From: Bacillota bacterium
Lineage (GTDB): Bacteria; Bacillota; Clostridia; Lachnospirales; Cellulosilyticaceae
DNA length: 6,928 nt
Assembly: GCA_023415525.1 (NCBI GenBank)
Contig: JAEZKI010000335.1
Location: 1-6,928, forward strand
Direction of reading: 5' to 3'
The translations under genes were made by a program, and so were the position numbers. Below the pieces are notes generated by a model. It was not told where the DNA came from and searched no databases. It worked only from the letters and a program-made list of their open reading frames with translations. Shown here in pieces: positions 1-6,087 of this stretch (positions within the stretch are counted from its first letter, which is position 1; each line of letters opens with the position of its first letter).

Positions 1-385
1 TATTAAGCGCTTTGGATTTACCCTGCTTGGCATTAATCCAGCACATACTTAATGCCTCAAATTGCTTCTGACAATCCGTAAATACCTTAAAGCTATCATC
101 TTGACTCATATTATTAACTAAAATAATATCGATAAGTTCCTTGGGATAAGTAGAGTCATAGATGGACTCTAGGCACTCCTTTAAGGTATCTGAAGAATTA
201 TAGACAGGAATAATTAATGTAATCTCTGGAAACTTAATGGGCATACTTTTATTTTCTTTTATTTTCTTCTTTCTCAGTAAAATCCAAAAGCCACTTAATG
301 CAGGAAAAATCTCTATAGCTAGTGGAATAATGACCCAAGCCATCCAAAAAACCATTTCGCCTACTACTTTATTTAGAAACACCAT
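1..385 (-). CDS. Family 2 glycosyltransferase, exosortase G system-associated (N-terminal part; runs off left edge)
   Basis: 128 codons are visible, read by hand from ATG at 385-383. Residues about 12-37 form a hydrophobic segment (WMAWVIIPLAIEIFPALSGF), followed by a basic KKKIKE stretch. The start of a GT-A glycosyltransferase family 2 domain comes next: ITLIIPVYNSSDTLKECL (55-72), LVNNMSQDDS (89-98) and NAKQGKSKALN (118-128). The nucleotide-sugar DxD and acceptor-side motifs lie beyond the window. This N-terminal layout and the position directly after xrtG fit the glycosyltransferase family that accompanies XrtG (TIGR03111 by memory). It probably adds or polymerises a sugar at the inner face of the membrane; substrate unknown. 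The start is chosen because AGGTGA lies 8 bases upstream. It overlaps the last 17 bases of xrtG, so translation is likely coupled. The GT2 family is secure; the specific subfamily rests on context and resemblance. Confidence 0.88.
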   Translation of the reverse strand, partial: MVFLNKVVGEMVFWMAWVIIPLAIEIFPALSGFWILLRKKKIKENKSMPIKFPEITLIIPVYNSSDTLKECLESIYDSTYPKELIDIILVNNMSQDDSFKVFTDCQKQFEALSMCWINAKQGKSKALN

Positions 386-962
386 ATGAAAAATCACCTA
401 CTTGCTGCCTTTTAATTTGATTGCGTGTAAAAACATAAAAATACAAGGCAATAGAGCAACTATAAAAGATAAACCGCCCAAAAATCGTATGGGCAAAGAA
501 ATAGATTTCATTTCCAAAAATATAAATCAATGTACAGATTACAAAGATACGTAGGATGTTGGAGCTAAAAATCCAAAGGACACCTCCCACACCATAAATG
601 ATTTTTTCTAATGTATGATAGACTGGGAAAAAGGTAAGAAGAGCCACATAGGCCATTATTTCAATAATTCCAGAACACTCATAGTCGATATACATGGAAA
701 TACTTTCCTCTGGGCGAGTAATCAGTATGAGGGCATACTCATAGTAGGTCTTATAATAGCCACAAATTTGCCCTATAATACCTGCTGCCCCAGATACAAG
801 CTCGCCAAATCTATCATTCAAATAGCTGCTTATCAAAATAAGCATCACTAAAAACAAGCCCACACTTCCTACTAAAAAGCGAAAAAACTGCAGGTTGGCT
901 CTTTTTAATACAGATAAGCTATAGAGCCAAAAAACAATGAGTACAGCCAATAATAGTTTCAT
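369..962 (-). CDS. xrtG: Exosortase XrtG
   Basis: A 197-residue polytopic membrane protein of the exosortase/archaeosortase family. It is the presumed transpeptidase that cleaves a C-terminal sorting tail and transfers the protein to a membrane or surface acceptor. The three family-defining residues are all present: Cys96 in YECSGIIE, Arg138 in SSNILRIF and His158 in FFAHTIFGR. Hydrophobic stretches near 1-18, 27-47, 97-115, 121-150 and 155-178 suggest about six membrane spans. The protein is much shorter than proteobacterial EpsH-type exosortases, as expected for the Gram-positive XrtG branch (TIGR03110 by memory). Its ATG overlaps the TGA of the Firmicu-CTERM gene (ATGA, 4 bases), and GAGG 8 bases upstream can act as ribosome binding site. 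Direct coupling to the probable substrate gene supports an enzyme-substrate pair. The acceptor of the sorted protein is unknown. Confidence 0.93.
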   Translation of the reverse strand: MKLLLAVLIVFWLYSLSVLKRANLQFFRFLVGSVGLFLVMLILISSYLNDRFGELVSGAAGIIGQICGYYKTYYEYALILITRPEESISMYIDYECSGIIEIMAYVALLTFFPVYHTLEKIIYGVGGVLWIFSSNILRIFVICTLIYIFGNEIYFFAHTIFGRFIFYSCSIALYFYVFTRNQIKRQQVGDFSYGVSK

Positions 963-1576
963 GCTTCTTTCCTCTTTTTCTGATAGCCTAAAAAACCTAA
1001 AACCCCAATTCCTCCCATTAATAAAACACTTATTAATGGACCAGAGCTTACCCCTTGTATAATGACTACTTGTGAACCTAATGTAGGAATCTCTATTTGG
1101 GCTTCCATTCCTCTGTGTTCGCCTTCTTGACTTATAGCCCCTAAAGGAATACGAAACTCTGTCCGCTCATAAGGTTTTCCCTCTTCATCCTCTGCCGTCA
1201 TTATTCTTCCATCTGTAGTGATAAGTGGCCCCTGCCAATCACTATAGTTATAAACCTCCACAGTACCTGACTCCCGATTCACTTGAATATGGAACTGAAC
1301 CTGCTGTCCATCTTCTGTCGTAATAGTAAGAGGCGTATTCCCAAAAAGCTGACCTCCTTTGGTATCCATATCTATATGTAAATAGAGGTCTTCCTCCCCC
1401 ACATACCACCCCAATTTATGCTCTGCATAGCCATAGCTTAAAATATGAGTAGGCTGCCCCTCCCAATCGTCATAATAGTTGTCTAGCTCAATGGCATCAC
1501 TTCCTGCATACAAGTTCATTGGCAAGAGTATTAGCATGGCTAGAAAGTAACTTGCTCCTCTTACTCTTTTTTTCAT
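959..1576 (-). CDS. Firmicu-CTERM sorting domain protein, probable dedicated XrtG substrate
   Basis: A 205-residue secreted protein. Residues 1-24 are a signal peptide: basic MKKRVRG, a hydrophobic core (YFLAMLILLPM), and a likely cut after LYA. The mature part (25-175) is acidic and predicted mostly beta. It opens with IELDNYYDDWEGQP, a DGxxDDW-like start seen in DOMON/CBM9-like extracellular domains; that resemblance is weak. The C-terminus has the tripartite sorting signal: SSGP (177-180), a hydrophobic helix (181-198) and a basic tail, YQKKRKEA. This matches the Firmicu-CTERM tail (TIGR04145 by memory) recognised by XrtG, which is encoded next. There is no LPxTG motif, so classical sortase is excluded. 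Two in-frame ATGs exist, 1582 and 1576. I chose 1576 because AGGAG at 1590-1586 is 9 bases away, against 3 for the first. The gene overlaps the preceding one by 80 bases. The function of the mature domain is unknown. Confidence 0.9.
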   Translation of the reverse strand: MKKRVRGASYFLAMLILLPMNLYAGSDAIELDNYYDDWEGQPTHILSYGYAEHKLGWYVGEEDLYLHIDMDTKGGQLFGNTPLTITTEDGQQVQFHIQVNRESGTVEVYNYSDWQGPLITTDGRIMTAEDEEGKPYERTEFRIPLGAISQEGEHRGMEAQIEIPTLGSQVVIIQGVSSGPLISVLLMGGIGVLGFLGYQKKRKEA

Positions 1577-4568
1577 TTTCATCCTCTCCTTTTCTATAAA
1601 CCCACTTCACCCAAGCGAAGCTACTTAATAGTCCCAGTAGCGAAAATATGCTGCCTATTGCTAGGTAAGGATACCTAACCTGTATAATGGTCCTTCCTTC
1701 TTCTACATAAAGTAAGTTTTCATTGTGACTAAGGATTTTATCACTTTGATAAGTATCTAAATAAGCTAATGTGGTGTTAACAGGACCTTTTGTTGCTTCA
1801 ATGATTATTTCATTTTGTCTGGTAGTTACCTTAAGAGGAACAATTTCCCTCTTAGGCACCTCTTGTCTTGAAATGCCAACAATGGGTTCTAGCAGCTCCA
1901 AAAGCACCTTATCCTTATTTTCTAAAGCACTAAATAACAAGTTAAAACCGATAAATAGAATGTGGTCATCTTCTTTTGTACCAATAACCCCAAGCTTATT
2001 ACCATTCACCCAAGCAAAGCCTTCTTCATGGGTTAAGTTCTCTAGATAAACTGTATTCCATCTTGCATATTCCTCCTTAAAACCACTTCCTTCATATCTC
2101 TTATCTCCTACAAAAATACTAGGAAACTTATTAAAAAAGGTAATGGGTTGTACATCCACACCTAAAAACTTCATACGATTGGTCACAGCATCCACAGGCA
2201 AACGATTCATATCTACAATAATCTTGACTCCTTGCTGGGCTAACTGCAGAAGCATTTTCTCAGCTTTATCTCGTTGGTTATACGTAAACCCTGATAAATA
2301 AAGGACCTTGTAAGTTGCTAATTCTTCAAGGGAATAATCCTCTAGGTTATTACTTTTTCCAATCCGAAAGCTCGGATAAAGAAGAGCAATATTCCTTGCC
2401 GCTACTCCAATTCCAAGTGCCTGGTAGTGATTTATAATACCAAACTGGCCCTCTACCTCCAAATGAAAAAGATAAGCTTCACTTGTTTCTTTATAAAAGA
2501 TATAGCCTACTGTTTGTGCTGCCTTTGCAACTTCTTCAAAAGCTTTACTTGCCTTTTCTACTGTTTCCTTCCTGATGACCACCGTATCACATCCTAAATC
2601 CAGCAACCTATCAAAAGCATAAAGGTAATGCCCTTTTTCTACAGCAGTATTAATTTGTACAATATTTTCAGCTGTAGCTGCTCCTTGCCATGCCCAACCA
2701 TAAGCATAATCTGTGGCCTTCTCATCATTACATACAAAGTAAGAAGGATAGGAACCAAAAAGACTGGTATCCAAAATGGCCATGCGCTGTATCGTTATAC
2801 TTTTTGCTAGTTGCAACGTCTCTGTAATCTTAACAGGCATATCTTCAAAGTATTTAGGTAAATTAAAAGACAGGATTCCATCTACTAGCAGTACACTGAC
2901 CATCCCTATTCTAAAAAAGCGCCTACAGCTTTTCCAGTAAAGGAGGCTCCAACACAAAAAGGCATAGGCTATAGGAGTAAAACGCATCATCCATAACAAC
3001 TGATTCAATGGTAATTTGATAAGAATAGGAATAAATGCAGTAGTTGTTCCTAAAAATATAAGAATAACCGAGATAAAACCTGGCAGGCTCTTTTTACCTG
3101 CTAAAGCAACCCCTATTCCTGCTATGACCACAACAGATAAGCCAAAATAAAAATAACCGATATGATTAATAGGACCCAAGCGAAGGAGAGGATTAAGGGA
3201 TATTTGAAAGGGGGAACTTAAAGACTTCATAACCTCTGAAGTAGCTGCACTATCTATGGCTAAAGGCCCTCCCTTTAAAGCAGGGTAAATCCAAATGCCA
3301 CTCAGTAAAAACATGAGGAGCATCCCTATAATGGTCTGTATAGGGCGAAGAAAGCTTTTATTTAATACAGCATATAAGAAAAGCACTATAAAGGTAGCAA
3401 TGCCCACCATGGCTGCAATCATCAAATGACATAAGATCATAAGTATCATCAAAAACAAAAGAGGGAATATTGCCTTTTTCTTTTCATATTCCACAAAGGA
3501 CGTTACAAAATAGAAAAGATAAGGTAAAAGCATGGTTATGGTCATACGCGGGATATTTCCCTCCGAAAAAAACACCCTCACATTATCCGGTAAGAAAAAC
3601 CATAGGACTGCTAGCACAAAAGCTAACCCTATCTTTCTTTCTCTTATTCCCCACAAAAGCCAGCCAGCACCCCCTACAAAAAATGCCATCCCTACATAAA
3701 GGATATAACTTCCTTCTACAGAACCTTGCGCCAAAAACTGACAAAGTGCCAAAAGATAATACGGTAAGGGTGCCCAATACCTAAAAGGCTGTACCCCGTT
3801 ATACCAAGCTTCTGTATAAAGGGGGAATATTACACCTTCCTTCAGACTTTTATATAATAGATTTGACTTAAAAAGATGCCCATAAATATCCGCACCAAAA
3901 GGGTACAGAGAAGATTGTTCCACATAAAAGAGTAGACCTAAAGCCATTAGGGAAAGACAAGCTAGACTAAGTAGCACTTTGAGCCTAGATACAGGCTTTA
4001 CTCTTTCCTCTCTCTGGACTATTTCTTTCTCTAATGGCTTTATAGAAGCAACTGAAGGAAAGAGATTCTCACTCCTTACTGCTACTTCAGTTGTTATTTG
4101 AGTTGCTGTTTCAACTTTAGCTTTAACCTTTTTATCCTTCATAGGCTGCAAAAGCTCTAGGCTGGCTTCTTTAATCATTTGTTGAATAAAAATATGCTTT
4201 AAATAGTTGTTTTGACTCTGTATGGTGTAAACCCGTGAAGGCGTTTCAGCAATTTCCAGCCTAATGAGTTCTTCACCAAAAGGTTTCAAGCGCTTCTTTA
4301 GCTGTTCATACCAAATATTTCCTAAATTTTCGATAGTCGGCAAAATAATATTAAAGGGCTCCATTTCATTTAACAGTCTATTCTCATAAAGAGACAAATA
4401 AGCTTGTACCTCTTTTTCTAACTCCTCATAACGCATAAATTGAGTCTTTGAGCTTTGTATAAACAAGGTAATCTCAAATGTATGGTCATGGGCATAAAGC
4501 ATATTCTGTGAATTCATACTATGTGCTGCATTTAGCTTAAATTTATAAACATACCCTTTAAATCCCAT
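1497..4568 (-). CDS. PTPS-related multipass membrane protein of the exosortase G cluster
   Basis: A 1023-residue fusion. Residues 1-118 are a 6-pyruvoyl-tetrahydropterin-synthase/QueD-like domain: His16 (NAAHSM) and His27/His29 (YAHDHTFEI) match the zinc ligands, and PTIEN (77-81) and AETPS (107-111) match the family core. The catalytic Cys, normally four residues before the HxH, is Met23, so ordinary PTPS activity is unlikely. A charged linker (130-195) precedes TM1 (196-216). An extracytoplasmic loop then has DIYGH (227-231) and a WYNG...FRYWAPLPYYLLAL segment, typical of the PTPS_related membrane domain (PF10131 by memory) and reminiscent of GT-C glycosyltransferases. About ten further hydrophobic segments follow. 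Residues about 600-967 are soluble and probably outside. Within them, 750-875 (YKVLYLSGF, GVKIIVDM, HILFIGFNL) look like a GATase1-like fold. A last TM (968-991) is followed by a basic tail. It is the first gene of the operon. The tail may be altered by frameshifting (see 1561-1590). Confidence 0.9.
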   Translation of the reverse strand: MGFKGYVYKFKLNAAHSMNSQNMLYAHDHTFEITLFIQSSKTQFMRYEELEKEVQAYLSLYENRLLNEMEPFNIILPTIENLGNIWYEQLKKRLKPFGEELIRLEIAETPSRVYTIQSQNNYLKHIFIQQMIKEASLELLQPMKDKKVKAKVETATQITTEVAVRSENLFPSVASIKPLEKEIVQREERVKPVSRLKVLLSLACLSLMALGLLFYVEQSSLYPFGADIYGHLFKSNLLYKSLKEGVIFPLYTEAWYNGVQPFRYWAPLPYYLLALCQFLAQGSVEGSYILYVGMAFFVGGAGWLLWGIRERKIGLAFVLAVLWFFLPDNVRVFFSEGNIPRMTITMLLPYLFYFVTSFVEYEKKKAIFPLLFLMILMILCHLMIAAMVGIATFIVLFLYAVLNKSFLRPIQTIIGMLLMFLLSGIWIYPALKGGPLAIDSAATSEVMKSLSSPFQISLNPLLRLGPINHIGYFYFGLSVVVIAGIGVALAGKKSLPGFISVILIFLGTTTAFIPILIKLPLNQLLWMMRFTPIAYAFLCWSLLYWKSCRRFFRIGMVSVLLVDGILSFNLPKYFEDMPVKITETLQLAKSITIQRMAILDTSLFGSYPSYFVCNDEKATDYAYGWAWQGAATAENIVQINTAVEKGHYLYAFDRLLDLGCDTVVIRKETVEKASKAFEEVAKAAQTVGYIFYKETSEAYLFHLEVEGQFGIINHYQALGIGVAARNIALLYPSFRIGKSNNLEDYSLEELATYKVLYLSGFTYNQRDKAEKMLLQLAQQGVKIIVDMNRLPVDAVTNRMKFLGVDVQPITFFNKFPSIFVGDKRYEGSGFKEEYARWNTVYLENLTHEEGFAWVNGNKLGVIGTKEDDHILFIGFNLLFSALENKDKVLLELLEPIVGISRQEVPKREIVPLKVTTRQNEIIIEATKGPVNTTLAYLDTYQSDKILSHNENLLYVEEGRTIIQVRYPYLAIGSIFSLLGLLSSFAWVKWVYRKGEDENEKKSKRSKLLSSHANTLANELVCRK
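1561..1573 (-). other. Candidate -1 frameshift site (A AAA AAG) with adjacent -1 frame stop
   Basis: In the frame of the PTPS-related gene the minus strand reads GAA AAA AAG AGT AAG. The heptamer A AAA AAG (1572-1566) is in the phase needed for tandem -1 slippage. After a slip the next codons are GAG TAA, with the stop at 1563-1561, giving a 1002-residue product ending KKE instead of 1023 residues. AGGAG lies 13 bases upstream, as in the dnaX-type arrangement. A weak 7-pair hairpin (AGAGTAA with TTACTTT) follows immediately, probably too close to be an efficient stimulator. This is inference only. Confidence 0.3.
1583..1590 (-). promoter_or_regulatory. Shine-Dalgarno site of the Firmicu-CTERM gene, inside the upstream coding sequence
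   Basis: The minus strand reads AGGAGAGG immediately before ATGAAAATG. The AGGAG core is 9 bases from the ATG at 1576 and only 3 from the ATG at 1582, so it decides the start in favour of 1576. It lies within the coding sequence of the PTPS-related protein and 13 bases upstream of a slippery A-tract, so it could also act as an internal anti-Shine-Dalgarno contact on ribosomes translating that gene. Confidence 0.7.
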
Positions 4569-4629
4569 ATTCTTCCCTTAAACCTTATCTGTAAGTATTT
4601 TTCTACATAATTATACTTTATTTTCATCT

Positions 4630-4658
4630 ATTTTAATATACTAAATAATGATTGACAA
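4630..4658 (-). promoter_or_regulatory. Putative sigma-A promoter of the xrtG operon
   Basis: On the minus strand, TTGTCA (4658-4653) and TAAAAT (4635-4630) are separated by 17 bases, close to the TTGACA-17-TATAAT consensus. Transcription would begin near 4622, leaving a leader of about 55 bases before the ATG at 4568. The region sits between the terminator at 4664-4722 and the first gene of the operon, where a promoter must lie if the operon is independently transcribed. No riboswitch or clear operator was seen in the leader. Confidence 0.6.
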
Positions 4659-4663
4659 TAAAT

Positions 4664-4722
4664 AAAAAATATTCCCACAAAACAGTCTGAAATACTCATC
4701 TTGTTTTATGGGAATATTTTTT
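4664..4722 (-). terminator. Long bidirectional intrinsic terminator
   Basis: Two 21-base arms (4664-4684 and 4702-4722) pair with a single mismatch around a 17-base loop. The outer arms are AAAAAATATTCCC and GGGAATATTTTTT, so each strand ends in a run of U. On the minus strand it directly follows the gene ending at 4722; the outermost base of the stem is also the last base of that gene's TGA. It separates the small hypothetical gene from the xrtG operon promoter downstream. The core GC content is low, but the length compensates. Confidence 0.8.
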
Positions 4723-5141
4723 CACTTTTTAGATTGTGGATCATGAGGATTGACTTTATCTAAGCTACCTCTTTCAATAGCAGTCATCAGTTTATACATA
4801 ATCAACTTATAAGTTACCTTCTTAAGTTGTTCTCTCTCTTTATTCTCATCACGATAAAGGCTGTCTAGATGTTCATATTCTTTAAAGCTTTTTTCAATCA
4901 TATCATTATAAAGAATGGCATCTAGCATGAATTTTAATATAGGTTTTTCTTCTGGCATAAAAGGAATAAGGGATTTTATTAACTGGGCTTCCCTTCCTAA
5001 ATGACTTTCACATTCTGAGCGATAACCTTCTATTTTTGTTTTTAATTGAGAGATATAGGTCTTATCCATATACCCCCATATAAGTGCTGCAATTTCATCT
5101 AAATCTCTCTCGATATTTATAGGCAAACTTTCTTTACTCAT
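4722..5141 (-). CDS. Hypothetical protein, 139 aa, helical and soluble
   Basis: I do not recognise this protein. It has no signal peptide and no membrane segment. The sequence is rich in Glu, Lys and Leu and should be almost entirely alpha-helical. Helical stretches are near 8-25 (RDLDEIAALIWGYMD), 30-58, 64-95 and 96-125 (a charged EREQLKKVTYKLIMYKL segment). The C-terminus is short, polar and probably disordered (NPHDPQSKK). It has one Cys (44) and no obvious metal or nucleotide motif. AGGTGG is 7-8 bases before the ATG, and a promoter with 17-base spacing lies at 5194-5166. The gene is a single-gene transcription unit closed by the terminator at 4664-4722, so it is not part of the exosortase operon. 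It is divergent from the small-gene pair at 5269-6087, which could point to shared regulation. It is likely a real gene given the RBS, promoter and terminator. Confidence 0.75.
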   Translation of the reverse strand: MSKESLPINIERDLDEIAALIWGYMDKTYISQLKTKIEGYRSECESHLGREAQLIKSLIPFMPEEKPILKFMLDAILYNDMIEKSFKEYEHLDSLYRDENKEREQLKKVTYKLIMYKLMTAIERGSLDKVNPHDPQSKK

Positions 5142-5165
5142 AAGAACCCACCTTTTTTTTATATC

Positions 5166-5194
5166 TCTATAGTGTATTCTTGTTTGTATGTAAA
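5166..5194 (-). promoter_or_regulatory. Putative sigma-A promoter of the 139-aa hypothetical gene
   Basis: On the minus strand, TTTACA (5194-5189) and TATAGA (5171-5166) are 17 bases apart. A leader of roughly 17 bases follows before the ATG at 5141, containing the AAAGGTGG ribosome binding site. Confidence 0.55.
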
Positions 5195-5213
5195 AATAAC
5201 TAAATAAGTTCTA

Positions 5214-5243
5214 TTGCCTAGCCTATGTAACATACATTATAAG
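5214..5243 (+). promoter_or_regulatory. Putative sigma-A promoter of the two-gene plus-strand unit, with small palindrome
   Basis: TTGCCT (5214-5219) and TATAAG (5238-5243) are 18 bases apart, and AAAGGTGG (5254-5261) lies just before the ATG at 5269. The spacer holds an 11-base palindrome, TATGTAACATA (5224-5234). It could be an operator half-site pair or chance. The promoter faces away from the one at 5194-5166, about 20 bases distant. Confidence 0.45.
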
Positions 5244-5268
5244 AGAAACTATTAAAGGTGGTTTTCCT

Positions 5269-5796
5269 ATGAATCCTTTAGACTCCGCCACTCGAAATGA
5301 TTTTCTTCTTATATCCAAATCCCTTATTCCTTATTTAAACCCTAATAATCAGCGTTCCGCGGCTCTTTTCATTAAAGCCATTGAACTTCTCTATACAGTA
5401 GAAGTCTTTTCAAAAGAAGATTTTGTAAGAGACTTTAGTCGTTCTACTGATAATGGTTGGGAAAAAAATTTCCTTAAGGATGTAAGAAAAGAGCTTTCCG
5501 ATGAACGTGGTTATTTTATTGATGTTTTGTTAAAGCTGTCTGAAGCCAAAGAGATTTTTTCAGCACGTAGTACCTCTTCTAATCTTCAAAAAAGCTCCCT
5601 CTCTTCTCTTGACTCTGGGATTCCTGTAGACTCTAACTTCCCTCCACAAGAGCCACCGCCTCCTCGTCCTTCAGGTACTACTGCTAATCAAAATCAAGGT
5701 CCTAATCCTTCTGATATTCTCAATAATTTATCTGGTCTCTTAGACCCTAATCAGATGCAGCTCCTTAAGGTTCTTTCAAGTTTTATGAATAAATAA
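5269..5796 (+). CDS. Hypothetical protein, 175 aa, with proline-rich linker
   Basis: I do not recognise a named family. Three parts are visible. Residues 1-98 are a compact, mostly helical domain (FLLISKSLIPYL, AALFIKAIELLYTVEVF, YFIDVLLKLSEAKEIF). Residues 99-147 are a low-complexity linker rich in Ser, Pro, Asn and Gln, including PPQEPPPPRPSG (125-136). Residues 148-175 are an amphipathic helix, ILNNLSGLLDPNQMQLLKVL and onward. There is no signal peptide or transmembrane segment, so it is probably cytoplasmic. Helix-linker-helix proteins of this kind often bridge two partners, but no partner is identified. The start follows AAAGGTGG at 5254-5261. The next gene begins 15 bases after the stop with its own strong RBS, so the two are almost certainly co-transcribed. 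Confidence 0.78.
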   Translation: MNPLDSATRNDFLLISKSLIPYLNPNNQRSAALFIKAIELLYTVEVFSKEDFVRDFSRSTDNGWEKNFLKDVRKELSDERGYFIDVLLKLSEAKEIFSARSTSSNLQKSSLSSLDSGIPVDSNFPPQEPPPPRPSGTTANQNQGPNPSDILNNLSGLLDPNQMQLLKVLSSFMNK

Positions 5797-5811
5797 TGGA
5801 AGGAGATTTAT

Positions 5812-6087
5812 ATGAACCTCTTAACGCATCCAGCCTTTTCTCATGTCGACTCTGGTTTTTTACAAACTTTACAAAAAACTATTGATTATACAAATGGCAA
5901 ATCTGAAATCGAGATGCTTGGCACACTTATGGCTATTTCTAATGAAGCTAAAAAGAAAAATATTAGGTTTACTTCTGAAATGCAAAGCGCACTTCTAGAC
6001 TGTCTCAAATCCCGTCTGCCTGTTACAAAGCGCAAGCAATTTGATGCCTTTTTAACTACATTTCTTTCTACAATGAATACTCAATAA
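5812..6087 (+). CDS. Hypothetical protein, 91 aa, second gene of pair
   Basis: I do not recognise this protein. It is a small soluble protein, predicted mostly helical: SGFLQTLQKTIDYT (14-27), EIEMLGTLMAISNEAKKK (32-49), SEMQSALLDCLKSRL (55-69) and a basic KRKQFDAFLTTFL segment (73-85). It has one Cys (63) and no signal peptide, membrane span or DNA-binding motif that I can identify. A strong GGAAGGAGA sits 6-7 bases before the ATG. The gene follows the 175-aa gene by 15 bases and probably works with it. Its 3' end overlaps the 3' end of the convergent carbonic anhydrase-like gene by 7 bases, with no terminator between them. Confidence 0.77.
   Translation: MNLLTHPAFSHVDSGFLQTLQKTIDYTNGKSEIEMLGTLMAISNEAKKKNIRFTSEMQSALLDCLKSRLPVTKRKQFDAFLTTFLSTMNTQ

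Noticed and set aside
615..851. Plus-strand open frame of 78 codons
   Set aside because: It lies fully antisense to xrtG, whose catalytic motifs are clear; no ribosome binding site or family resemblance.
959..1060. LPxTG-type sortase anchoring of the 205-aa protein
   Set aside because: No LPxTG-like motif; the tail is SSGP, a hydrophobic helix and basic residues, and the adjacent enzyme is an exosortase, not a sortase.
1771..2049. Plus-strand open frame of 92 codons
   Set aside because: Antisense shadow of the PTPS-related gene; Ser-rich, no credible start signal.
2628..2810. Plus-strand open frame of 60 codons
   Set aside because: Antisense shadow of the same large gene.
3470..3784. Plus-strand and alternate-frame minus-strand open frames (3470-3784 and 3583-3777)
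   Set aside because: Both overlap the conserved membrane region of the 1023-aa protein, whose frame is continuous through this stretch.
4215..4568. Annotation as a functional 6-pyruvoyl-tetrahydropterin synthase or QueD
   Set aside because: The catalytic Cys position is Met and the domain is fused to a large membrane protein in an exosortase cluster; no folate or queuosine genes are nearby.
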